Origin: JAAYCB01 sp012744395
GTDB lineage: Bacteria; Planctomycetota; Planctomycetia; Pirellulales; Thermoguttaceae
NCBI GenBank assembly: GCA_028703175.1
Contig: JAQVNJ010000022.1
Span: forward strand, 1-58,851
DNA length: 58,851 nucleotides
Direction of reading: 5' to 3'
Made by a program: the position numbers and the translations under genes. The notes under the pieces were generated by a model. That model was given only the letters and a program-made list of their open reading frames with translations, was not told the origin of the DNA and did no database searches. Shown here piece after piece: positions 16,031 through 24,530 of this stretch (its first letter is position 1; each line of letters opens with the position of its first letter).

Positions 16031-18484
16031 ATGAGCGATTTGATGAACCGGCCCGTGCGTTGCAGCCTGTGCGAGTTCTGGCGGCGGAAGCGCGTCTCTC
16101 GATCTCTGCGGGCCGGTTTCTGGCTCGGCCTGGGCCTCTTCCTGGGCGGGTTGGCCGGCAAGTGTGGAGCGGCGGAAGCGGGAAAGGCGCCCGGCTGGGC
16201 CGACACCGCGCCGCTGACGAAGCAGAATGTCGTCTTGGCCTTGGACGGGGGCGGCCTGGTCCGGGTCGACGTGCTGGCCGATCGCCTGTTCCGCATCCGC
16301 TACAGCAAGACCGGCAAGTGGACCGAGTCCGCGCTGAACCGCTACGGCGTGCTCACCGCCTCCTTTGCGGGAGCCGCATTTGAAAAGGCGGAGGCCAACG
16401 GCGTGCATACGCTGGCCACCAAGCAGGCCAAACTCGCGATCCGGGGCAGCGACGGGGCGATCACCCTGGCGGACGCCGCCGGAAAGCCGCTCACCGAACA
16501 GGCCGCGCCGCAGTACCAGGCCGGCGGCGGCTACGACGTCCGGTTTGCGCTGAGCGACAAGGAACGCCTGTATGGATTGGGCGATGTCAGCCGCGAGAAC
16601 CTCATGCGCCGCGGCGGCGCTTACGAGTTCTGGGTGTTGAATGTGAAAGCCTATATTCCGATCCCCGTCGTCCTCAGCAGCCGGGGCTGGGGCCTGCTGA
16701 TGAACACGACCTGGCGGAACACGATCGACATCGGCAAGAGCGATCCGCAGCGGATGATCTGCACCGCCCGCCGCAGCGATCTCGACTACTACCTGTTCTG
16801 CGGCCCGGACTACCGCAGCCTGCTGGACACGTACACCTCGTTCAGCGGCCGGCCCGCGCTCCTGCCGATCTGGGGTTACGCCTTCACCTATGTCTGCAAC
16901 CAGAACATCGACGCGTTCAACCTGCTGAACGAAGCGCTGACCTTCCGCCGCGAGCGGATGCCGTGCGACGTGCTGGGGCTGGAGCCCGGATGGATGTCGA
17001 AAAACTACGACGGCAGCACCGACAAGACCTGGCACCCGCAGCGTTTTCCGATCCCCTCTTGGGCGCCCAAGGGACCGCACACGTTCCTCGGCGCGCTGAA
17101 GCGCAAGGGGTTCAAGCTCAGCCTCTGGCTCTGCTGCGATTACGATCTGGGAGTCTACGAGGAGCAGTTGCTTTCCGGGCGGGCGCCCGCGGGCGCAACG
17201 CCGGCCGCCAAGACGGCGGCCGCCAACGTCGTCGACGGCTTTGAAGACCAGCGCCTCAGCAAACCGTCGAAATCGGCGAAGCCGGCCGCGGCGGCGACGA
17301 GCGAGGCGAAGACCCTCGAGCCGTGGTTCGAGCACCTGAAGAAGTTCGTCGATCAAGGCGTCGCGGCGTTCAAACTCGACGGTTCCAGCCAGGTCATCGA
17401 GCACCCCAAGCGCAACTGGGCCAACGGGATGAGCGACGAAGAGATGCACAACCTCTACCCGGTGATCTACGCCAAGCAGATGGCCCGCGGGTTCGAGGAG
17501 CACGCCGGGCGGCGCTCGATGATCTACTCGGCCGGCGGCTACGCGGGAGTCCAGCAGTTCGTCGCCACCTGGGCCGGCGACACCGGGGGCGGCCCCAAGC
17601 CGCTGGCCTCGATGTTGAACCTCGGACTGTCGGGCCACTCCAACCACTCCTGCGACATGACCGTCACGAGTGTCGAGGGGATCCACTTCGGGTTTCTCCA
17701 GACCTGGGCCCAGCAGAACAACTGGGACTACTGGTACCAGCCCTGGCACCTCGAGGACGTCCACACCGAGGCGTTTCGCCAATACGGCCGGCTCCGCTAC
17801 CAGCTGCTGCCGTATCTCTACTCGGCGGCGGCCGAAGCCGCGGCGACCGGCTATCCGGTGATGCGGGCGATGCCGCTGGCCTACCCCGACGATCCAGCCT
17901 GGGACGCCACTCTGGGGCAATACATGCTGGGCGACTCTCTCCTGGTTTCCGCCTATGTCAAGGAGGTCCGCCTGCCCAAAGGGACCTGGATCGACTTCTG
18001 GAGCGGAAAACGGTTCGAGGGGCCGGCCACGATTCCCGTGCAGGTCACGCCCACCCAGGGCGGCGCGCTGTTGGTCAAGAGCGGCGCGATCATCCCCACC
18101 TGGCCGGTCTGCGATCACGTCGAGAAGGGCTGGTCGCCCGAGGTCGGCCTGCTCGTCTATCCGGCGGCGCGGAGCAGCTTCACCCTGTATGAAGACGATG
18201 GCGAGAGCCTCGGCTACCGCAAGGGCCAGTTCGCGCGGACGCTGCTGACCTGCGAAACGTCCGGCAAGAGCGTCAAGCTCTCGATCGGCGGCCGCCAGGG
18301 CGCGTATGCCGGAATGCCCGCAACGCGCCAGTTCACGGCGACGATCCATCTGCCGGCCCGGCCGAAAACCGTCGCGCTCGACGGGGCCGCCGTGACGGAC
18401 TTCGAGTGGAACGCGGCCCGCTCCGCGGCCACGATCAAGATCCCCGCGTGCGGGACAGCGCCGCGCGTGTTGTCCCTCAACTAG
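16031..18484 (+). CDS. Secreted glycoside hydrolase family 31 enzyme
   Basis: 817-aa GH31 enzyme (alpha-glucosidase/alpha-xylosidase family). The ATG at 16031 has GGAGG 9 nt upstream, better than the TTG at 16001. A basic N-terminus precedes the export segment AGFWLGLGLFLGGLAGKCGA. The galactose-mutarotase-like N-domain spans about 60-270, the barrel starts at LLPIWGYAFTYV, and C-terminal beta domains begin near 640. The likely nucleophile is Asp450 in FKLDGS and the acid/base Asp517 in TWAGDTGG. A low-complexity Ala/Lys insert (about 383-428) interrupts the barrel and looks like a loop expansion. It probably releases alpha-linked sugars outside the cytoplasm with the neighbouring esterase and GH106-like enzyme. 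Confidence 0.9.
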   Translation: MSDLMNRPVRCSLCEFWRRKRVSRSLRAGFWLGLGLFLGGLAGKCGAAEAGKAPGWADTAPLTKQNVVLALDGGGLVRVDVLADRLFRIRYSKTGKWTESALNRYGVLTASFAGAAFEKAEANGVHTLATKQAKLAIRGSDGAITLADAAGKPLTEQAAPQYQAGGGYDVRFALSDKERLYGLGDVSRENLMRRGGAYEFWVLNVKAYIPIPVVLSSRGWGLLMNTTWRNTIDIGKSDPQRMICTARRSDLDYYLFCGPDYRSLLDTYTSFSGRPALLPIWGYAFTYVCNQNIDAFNLLNEALTFRRERMPCDVLGLEPGWMSKNYDGSTDKTWHPQRFPIPSWAPKGPHTFLGALKRKGFKLSLWLCCDYDLGVYEEQLLSGRAPAGATPAAKTAAANVVDGFEDQRLSKPSKSAKPAAAATSEAKTLEPWFEHLKKFVDQGVAAFKLDGSSQVIEHPKRNWANGMSDEEMHNLYPVIYAKQMARGFEEHAGRRSMIYSAGGYAGVQQFVATWAGDTGGGPKPLASMLNLGLSGHSNHSCDMTVTSVEGIHFGFLQTWAQQNNWDYWYQPWHLEDVHTEAFRQYGRLRYQLLPYLYSAAAEAAATGYPVMRAMPLAYPDDPAWDATLGQYMLGDSLLVSAYVKEVRLPKGTWIDFWSGKRFEGPATIPVQVTPTQGGALLVKSGAIIPTWPVCDHVEKGWSPEVGLLVYPAARSSFTLYEDDGESLGYRKGQFARTLLTCETSGKSVKLSIGGRQGAYAGMPATRQFTATIHLPARPKTVALDGAAVTDFEWNAARSAATIKIPACGTAPRVLSLN

Positions 18485-18629
18485 GAACGGTTGCCTGACT
18501 GGAGCCTACGACCGGCGGGGCTTCTCGGCGGCGCGGCCAAGGCGGAGGAGGCGCCGTGTCTGGCGCGTCCGACGTTCTCCGGCATGCGAAACACGGTCAA
18601 GTCCGCCAGCCACCAGGGACTTCCGGATC

Positions 18630-19946
18630 ATGAACGAACCTTCGTCCCCGCCGGAGACCCTCGGCGCCAGGCTGAGGCGGATCGGACCGGGCATCCTTCT
18701 GGCCGCGGCGGCGATCGGATCGGGGGAACTGATCCTCACTCCGCGTGCGGGCGCGATGTTCGGGATCTCGATCGGCTGGGTGATCCTGGTCTCGATTGCC
18801 TACAAGCTGGCGCTCACCCTGGGCCTGGCGCGTTACACGATCGCCACGGGGGAGGACATCTTCGAGGGCTTCTCGCACCTGCCGGGCCCGCGCAACTGGT
18901 TCGTCTGGATCCTGGCCCTTGTCTTCCTCGTCGGCGCGGCGGGCTATGCGGGGATCGCCCTGGCCTGCGGGTCGGCCCTGTTCACGGTCTTCCCCGCACT
19001 CTCGATGATCCAGTGGGCCGTGGTTGTTGTGGCCGCAACGTTCCTCCTGCTCCTCAAGGGGGCTTACGGGCCGGTGGAAAAGGCCGCCTTGGTCCTGGCG
19101 TTGATCCTCATCGCGGGAGTGCTCTACAGCCTGTCCGTGCTTCAGCCCCCCTCGGGCTGGCTGCTGCGCGAGGGCATCCCGCGGCTGCCGCCCGGTTCCG
19201 GCCAGACGCTCATCAGCCTGCTCGGCTGGACGGCCGGCGGCACGTCGACCCTCCTGTACAGCTTCTGGATCCTGGAGAAGGGCTACGCCCGCCCGCGCGG
19301 CAATCCGGGCCCGGCGGCGGACCTCTCCCAGAGCCACGCAGACTTCCAGTCGTGGATCTCGCTTGTGCGGCTCGACGCCGGCGTGTCCTACACGATGATG
19401 ATGTTCGTATCGCTGGCGTTCCTTGCGATCGGGTCGATCACGCTGGGCACGGCCGGTCCGGACGGCGGCCCGCTCGTGCCCGCCCGCGAGGAAACCACGG
19501 CCGTGCTCTCGCGGATGCTGACGGCGGCCGCCGGCCCCCGGGCCCTCTACATCTTCATCCTCGCCGTCCTGGCGATCCTCTTCTCGACGATCCTCGGCCT
19601 TGTCGACGGCAAGGCCCGAGCCCTGCGGACGGCGGTTCGGATGATTGCCCCCCGGTCCCGGCGATGGTCCGACCTGGCGTGGTACCGGGTGGGGATCGCC
19701 AGTCTCTGCCTGATCATCTTCGCGCTGCTCTTCACGGGGGAGCCGGTCGTGCTGATCGTGCTCGTCTCGGCATTGGAGGCTCCGATCCTCTCGCTCTCGG
19801 CCGTGATGCTCGTCTACCTGCTGCACGCCCGGCTCAGGCCCGAGTGCCGCCCCGGCGTCGTCTGGCACATTGTGATCGTGGCCGGGACGATCGCTTACTT
19901 CGCGCTGTTTGTCCATGCCCTGATCGCAACCGTCACGGGCTCCTGA
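18630..19946 (+). CDS. Nramp-related transporter lacking DPGN
   Basis: 438-aa integral membrane protein with about 11 predicted helices and the Nramp/MntH topology. The first helix reads GPGILLAAAAIGSGELILTP: the GPG entry is typical, but the metal-binding DPGN is replaced by GSGE. Helix 6, which normally carries MPHN or a related motif, reads LLGWTAGGTSTLL, without the Met-Pro pair. Classical Mn/Fe transport is therefore unlikely; Nramp relatives lacking these residues include magnesium transporters and proteins of unknown substrate. It stands alone on the + strand, 145 bp after the GH31 gene. Confidence 0.78.
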   Translation: MNEPSSPPETLGARLRRIGPGILLAAAAIGSGELILTPRAGAMFGISIGWVILVSIAYKLALTLGLARYTIATGEDIFEGFSHLPGPRNWFVWILALVFLVGAAGYAGIALACGSALFTVFPALSMIQWAVVVVAATFLLLLKGAYGPVEKAALVLALILIAGVLYSLSVLQPPSGWLLREGIPRLPPGSGQTLISLLGWTAGGTSTLLYSFWILEKGYARPRGNPGPAADLSQSHADFQSWISLVRLDAGVSYTMMMFVSLAFLAIGSITLGTAGPDGGPLVPAREETTAVLSRMLTAAAGPRALYIFILAVLAILFSTILGLVDGKARALRTAVRMIAPRSRRWSDLAWYRVGIASLCLIIFALLFTGEPVVLIVLVSALEAPILSLSAVMLVYLLHARLRPECRPGVVWHIVIVAGTIAYFALFVHALIATVTGS

Positions 19947-20083
19947 AAAGGCGATGTAGAGCCTAACCCGCTGGGCATTCGATTGCCTTACGGAAGAGGT
20001 CCCATCACCGGCCATCAAGACACAGACTGCGGCACCGGCAATTGGAGAGGGGGGCCTGGCGATTTAATCTTCCCCACTGCCAA

Positions 20084-20100
20084 TTCGACATTCGACATTC
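20084..20100. repeat. Intergenic heptamer repeat (TTCGACA)
   Basis: Two full copies and a partial of TTCGACA at the 3' end of the HD-protein gene. Similar 7-bp repeats of other sequence occur at 33062 and 53293. Confidence 0.6.
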
Positions 20101-20671
20101 ACCCCTGCCCCGCCTCCCGCTCCAATTCTCTCACCGCCCGGTCCAGTTGATCGACCAAAGCGCCGGGATCGACCTTCTGGAGAATGTCGCAGACGGAGCG
20201 GAGGTACCAGAGGGTGCCGTCGCGGCCGCCGCGGAAGTGTTGCCAGACCGCCTCGCCCATCCGCCTGTAGTCGGTCAACAGCGACCGGGTGTTGTCGAGC
20301 TTGTCGGCCGCGGCGATCAGCCGGGCGGCCGGCGAGGCCGAGGCGAGGTGCGCCAGGTAGTCTTCCTTGCGCTTTCGCCAGGGCGGCTTGGGTGTCTGGT
20401 CGGTGTCGCTGCATTCCAGGACAACGCTGGCCACGCGCTCGCCGAACCGGCGGCGGATTTGCTCGGCGGTCCGGGCGCCCCCCTGGTCCTCGACGGCGTC
20501 GTGCAGCACGGCGGCGATCGCCGTCACCTCGTCCGCGCCGTGCTCCAGGACGATGCCGGCGACGCGAAGCAGGTGCGATACGTAGGGCACGGTGGATGTC
20601 TTGCGGACCTGGCCGCGATGCAGGTGGAGAGCCACGACCACGGCGTCGGAAAATCGATCGGTCAGGTTCAT
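20099..20671 (-). CDS. Stand-alone (p)ppGpp-hydrolase-type HD protein
   Basis: 190-aa HD-domain protein of the RelA/SpoT/MESH1 type. The metal and catalytic set is visible: His33 in YVSHLLRV, HD at 57-58, ED at 61-62 (LHDAVED), and DKLDN at 123-127. No synthetase, TGS or ACT domain is present, so it would be a small alarmone hydrolase removing pyrophosphate from ppGpp-like nucleotides, or an HD hydrolase for another nucleotide. An inserted PPWRKRKEDYLAHL helix is also seen in MESH1-like proteins. It begins 13 bp after the EEP-family gene, so the two probably share a transcript. Confidence 0.8.
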   Translation of the reverse strand: MNLTDRFSDAVVVALHLHRGQVRKTSTVPYVSHLLRVAGIVLEHGADEVTAIAAVLHDAVEDQGGARTAEQIRRRFGERVASVVLECSDTDQTPKPPWRKRKEDYLAHLASASPAARLIAAADKLDNTRSLLTDYRRMGEAVWQHFRGGRDGTLWYLRSVCDILQKVDPGALVDQLDRAVRELEREAGQG

Positions 20672-20684
20672 TGGATCGCCCCGG

Positions 20685-21680
20685 TCAGCGGGCGGCTCCG
20701 GAGTTGGCCTCGGCGATTCGGCCCACCTGGCCCCCCTCGTAGGAGCTGAACTCGGCCCAGACGGGCAGATGGTCCGAAACCTCGATCGCCTGGCGGATCG
20801 TCAAGTCGAACTCCTGGATAAGGTCCAAAACGCCGGAGCGGCCCACGAACTCGGTGGTCGCCTGGCTGTCGAAGAGGATGTTGTCGGCCAACCGGGTCCC
20901 GAGGGTCGTCGTCGGCCGGCCGGCGACCGACCACATCAGATGGGCGATGCGCCCCAGGCCGCCCAGGCCCTGCTCGTCGGTGCCCAGCGAACCGAGCACG
21001 ATCACGTCGTCTTCTCCTCGGCCGTCGCCGCGAACAGCGCGGAACACGCCGGCCAAGAGGTCCAATTCCAGCTCGGCCTGGGCCGGATCGACCTGGACAT
21101 TGATCAGCGTGAACGTGAAGGCCTCCTCGGGCCGCGGGCCGCGGACCCGGAAAGCCGCCACCAGGGGCTTGTGGAGGAACTGGTCGGCCGGGTCGTTGAC
21201 CTCGCCGACCGTGGTGCGATCGATCTCGACCACCGCGCGGTCGAAGAAATAGGCGGCGTAGGTTTCGACCGGCTCGCGCCCCACGCGGCGGTCGATGGCG
21301 AAGTCGTACGTACCCCCGCCCTGGTTGACGATCTCGAGCAGATCGAGCACGAGCCCCTGGCTTTGCCCGCGCACATCCTGCACGGCAACCACGTCGTAGC
21401 GGCGGATGATCTCGCCGAGCAAGGGTGCGATGTTCCGGTCATCCAGTTTGCGGCGGTCGAGGGGGCCGAGGTTCGCCGTGGCGATGCGGATCGTCGGCTT
21501 CTTTTTCGGCGCGATCTGGGGGGCGGCGCCCGGCGGGTCCGGCGAGGGGGAACCGGCCGGCGATCCGCCGAGCGGCTGGACCTCGATGTTCTCCAGTCCC
21601 TCCAGCCGATAGTGGGTGACGAAGTAATAGGCCCCCAGCCCGATCGCCGCGAGCAGGAGCAGACGGGGTGGCTTGAGCAT
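20685..21680 (-). CDS. Membrane-anchored endonuclease/exonuclease/phosphatase-family protein
   Basis: 331-aa EEP-superfamily protein. An N-terminal membrane segment (LLLLAAIGLGAYYFVTHY, about 7-24) and a Pro-rich stretch precede the catalytic domain, which starts at IRIATANLGPL and ends at SDHLPVWAEF, the conserved DH-containing end motif. IRRYDVVAVQDV replaces the usual xxQE(V) metal motif with QD. GAGG-type ribosome site 7 nt before the ATG. EEP enzymes cut nucleic acids or phosphodiester/inositol phosphates; the specificity is not evident. Followed by the HD protein. Confidence 0.78.
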   Translation of the reverse strand: MLKPPRLLLLAAIGLGAYYFVTHYRLEGLENIEVQPLGGSPAGSPSPDPPGAAPQIAPKKKPTIRIATANLGPLDRRKLDDRNIAPLLGEIIRRYDVVAVQDVRGQSQGLVLDLLEIVNQGGGTYDFAIDRRVGREPVETYAAYFFDRAVVEIDRTTVGEVNDPADQFLHKPLVAAFRVRGPRPEEAFTFTLINVQVDPAQAELELDLLAGVFRAVRGDGRGEDDVIVLGSLGTDEQGLGGLGRIAHLMWSVAGRPTTTLGTRLADNILFDSQATTEFVGRSGVLDLIQEFDLTIRQAIEVSDHLPVWAEFSSYEGGQVGRIAEANSGAAR

Positions 21681-21773
21681 GGATTGCCTCGAGGGAAGTG
21701 CGTGCCCAGGTTGACCGGAATCGTCGGCAAAGCGTAGCGAAACGCTCTGCTCCGCTCCAGGCCAATTCGGACC

Positions 21774-23873
21774 CTACTGGTCCGCGTACACCCGCGTGCT
21801 CTCTTCCTTGGTGATCGGCGTGCGAATCTCGTCCGTCACGACCTGGACCTTGATTCGCAGGTCTCCCGGCTGAACGCCCTGGACGCGGATCCGGTAGGTG
21901 GTGTCGGCCTTGGGGGCCAGTCGGGGCAGCGGTGCGAAGACCACGCGGCCGGATTCGATCCCGTGGCGCGTCGGTCCCTCGGCGGCGACCGGCTGTAGGC
22001 CCGGCGGCAGTTCGGCGGCGAGTTGCACGTTCGTGGCTTCCTTCGAACCCTGGTTGACGACGCGAATCTCGTACATCGTCTGGCCGCCGACCTCGATCGG
22101 ATCGTCCATGTCGGCGACCTCGAAGAACAGGGCGGAGATGCCTTCGACGACGACGGCCTGTTCCACCTCGGCCGATGCGCCGCTGCTGTCGAACGAGACG
22201 AGCCGCAGGGTGTGCTGCCCCGCCTCGACGGGCATCAAGGTCAACTGGACCGGCGGCGGCCCGTCCTGAACCGGGATTTCTTCGAGTTTCCAGTGGACGG
22301 TCCGCGTGTCTTCCTCGTAGTATGCCTGGTTCGACCCGCTGACGAACTTCATTCCCGGCGGCAATTCCACGGCCATCTCCACCTGCCGGGCCGGGGCGGT
22401 GCCGGGATTGCGGACGGAAAGGCTGTAGACCGCCTCGCGCTCCAGGTAGCGGCGGCTCGGCCCCTCGACGGCGACTTGCAGTTGGGGTGCGATGACTTCA
22501 ATCGATTTCTGGTTCTGCGTCCGCAGGTTCGGTTCGCCCCGGACGGTGATCACGTTGACCAGCGGACCGGCATGGACGGCCTCCAAGGCGAGTTCCAGTT
22601 CGCGGCTCTCGCCCGGCGCAAGGTTGCCGATCTCGTACTCCAATTCGGCGCCCGCGGCATGGCGGAACCCGGCCGGGACGTGTTCTTCGACGACGACGTC
22701 TTCGGCGATTCCACTGCCCGGATTCGAGACCGTGATCTTCAGCGCGACCTGTTCGCCCTTGAGGACCTTCTCCGGGCCCTCGGTTTCGATGGCCAACAGC
22801 GGCCGGGTCGCCTTGACGCGCACCGAGGCTTCCGTCTGGAATTGCACGGTCGCCACGCTGCCGATTTCGCCCTCATCGGTGGGCATCAACTCGATTTCGA
22901 CCGTCACGTCCTCGTTGGGGTTCAATGTGCCGATTTCCCAGACAAGTCCACCCTGCGCGCTCTGCGATGCCTGCGGCTTGGCGCTTTGCAGCCTCGCGCC
23001 GCGGGGAATCTCGTCGTGGATTTCCACGCCCAAGGCGGCCACCTGTCCGGCATTGCGGACGTGAATCTGGAAGATCGCGGGACGCCCCACCTGGATTTCC
23101 GCCGGGGCGGTCTTCTCAACGACCAATTGGGGCACTTGGGCCCCTTCAAGACTCTTTGTGCCCGGCCGGCCATTGCCGGTGGCCGGTTGCCCCAGGCCGG
23201 ACGATTCCAGGTGTGTCGGCTGCGCGCCGGGCGGTGAATCGGCGAGCGCCTGGATCGGCTGGGGGGGCGGCGAGGCGGCTGGCTGGGGGATCAGGCCCGG
23301 TTCCGAAGTGGAGCCGCCGAATTGGGGCAGGGTCGAGAGACCCGGCGCCGCGGCGATCGGCGGACCGTTGGCGCTGGGCTGTTGGCCCGCTGCCGTCCGC
23401 GGCGCCGCGGACGGCGGCTGCTCGGCTGCCGGGGGCATCGTGCCGAAATTCGGCGAGATGGGTGGAATCGAATTCGCCGCGGGCGCCGCCGTATCAGCGA
23501 TCGACTCGGTCGGGGCGGCAGCCGACGGCAAAACGTGCGGCGCTTCGGCAGGCGCTGTGAGGATCGGCGCGATGCCGGTGTCGGTCGCGTTGCCTAACGA
23601 AAAACCGCTGCTCTTCTGGGTGGGCGCCCGACCCGCGCTGGCCGGCGATCCAGGCCGGCTCCCGACGGTTGGCACCGGGTTTGAGGCCGCAGCCGTGCGG
23701 ATCGGAGAGGGCGATCGCAGTGGATTCGCCTCCGGCACGGAAAACCCCCGCGAAGGGGAGCCCGCGGCCGGCGACGGACTCGGATCACCGCTACGCTGCG
23801 CCTGGGCAATCGCGATCAACCCCAAAACGATGATGGCAGCCAGCGCAGACATTCGAAGAAGGAGGCGTTTCAT
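21774..23873 (-). CDS. Secreted DUF11-repeat protein
   Basis: 699-aa exported protein. The ATG at 23873 opens MKRLLLRMSALAAIIVLGLI, a signal peptide, with GGGGAA 8 nt upstream; the longer open frame has no support. Residues about 25-260 are Pro/Ser/Ala-rich and likely disordered. The rest is four DUF11/CARDB-like immunoglobulin-type domains, each starting with a variant of A-x-F-x-I-x-V-x-N-x-G followed by V-x-D-x-x-P-x-G: VEIHDEIPRG, VVVEEHVPAG, VEMAVELPPG and VQLAAELPPG. Such proteins are cell-envelope structural or adhesive components in planctomycetes. It is upstream of the EEP and HD genes, 93 bp away. Confidence 0.82.
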   Translation of the reverse strand: MKRLLLRMSALAAIIVLGLIAIAQAQRSGDPSPSPAAGSPSRGFSVPEANPLRSPSPIRTAAASNPVPTVGSRPGSPASAGRAPTQKSSGFSLGNATDTGIAPILTAPAEAPHVLPSAAAPTESIADTAAPAANSIPPISPNFGTMPPAAEQPPSAAPRTAAGQQPSANGPPIAAAPGLSTLPQFGGSTSEPGLIPQPAASPPPQPIQALADSPPGAQPTHLESSGLGQPATGNGRPGTKSLEGAQVPQLVVEKTAPAEIQVGRPAIFQIHVRNAGQVAALGVEIHDEIPRGARLQSAKPQASQSAQGGLVWEIGTLNPNEDVTVEIELMPTDEGEIGSVATVQFQTEASVRVKATRPLLAIETEGPEKVLKGEQVALKITVSNPGSGIAEDVVVEEHVPAGFRHAAGAELEYEIGNLAPGESRELELALEAVHAGPLVNVITVRGEPNLRTQNQKSIEVIAPQLQVAVEGPSRRYLEREAVYSLSVRNPGTAPARQVEMAVELPPGMKFVSGSNQAYYEEDTRTVHWKLEEIPVQDGPPPVQLTLMPVEAGQHTLRLVSFDSSGASAEVEQAVVVEGISALFFEVADMDDPIEVGGQTMYEIRVVNQGSKEATNVQLAAELPPGLQPVAAEGPTRHGIESGRVVFAPLPRLAPKADTTYRIRVQGVQPGDLRIKVQVVTDEIRTPITKEESTRVYADQ

Positions 23874-24530
23874 CAATCGGGTTCCCCAAAAACGGACAGA
23901 AACGGCTCGACGGGAGGTCGCACGGTCCGCAAGGCACGTTCGCAAACAGACGCAGGCCGGCGCGCAAGAACTGCCGACAGCGAGTCGCGTTAGTACCAGA
24001 ATCCAGCGTTCAGCGAAAGACCAATTGTAGTGCCTCCCTCGGGCCGCTCGGGGCGGCGCGTCGGCTGTCGCGCGGATTGGTTGAGGCCAAAGAAGGCCAA
24101 TCGGAGAATCTGGACGCCTTTTGGCAGACTGGCCGGAACGGGGCAGCCTGGCGAAGGCAGCACATCTCAGGCAAGGACCTGGCCACCGATGGCGGCGAAT
24201 CGACCCGGGGGGGCTGCGCAGCGGAGTGTGGGGGCGGTGCCTGAGGCCAACCTCCCACTCTATCCGGGCCATCCAATCTTGGCCGGAGGGCGCGCCGTTT
24301 TCCGGACTTGGAGACCTCCGCTCCGCCGCGGCCTCGCCCGATGCGTTTCCAGCATGCCTGGTTCACCGGCCCCGAACGGACCGCAAAGCACTTCAATCGA
24401 TGTTGCAGCAGCAGTCCCTGCATTTTACATTGACATCCTGCCAGGCGTTCTATCCGAGCGCGTTGGGCGGCGTGCCGCGCGGTTGTCGTTGTCTGCCGAA
24501 ACACCGGGGCGGTCTCCAGGATTGCCTGAA
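23874..24530. other. Divergent intergenic region, 657 bp
   Basis: Lies between the DUF11 protein and the + strand secreted protein. A TTGACA hexamer occurs at about 24432-24437 on the + strand, with only a weak -10 about 15 nt later. The frames open here are Arg/Pro/Gly-rich with no family resemblance. No RNA gene was recognised. Confidence 0.45.

Noticed and set aside
12695..18349. 1,884-aa continuous minus-strand frame
   Set aside because: Only 12695-15478 has domain features and a good start; the rest lies opposite the GH31 gene and is Arg/Gly-rich.
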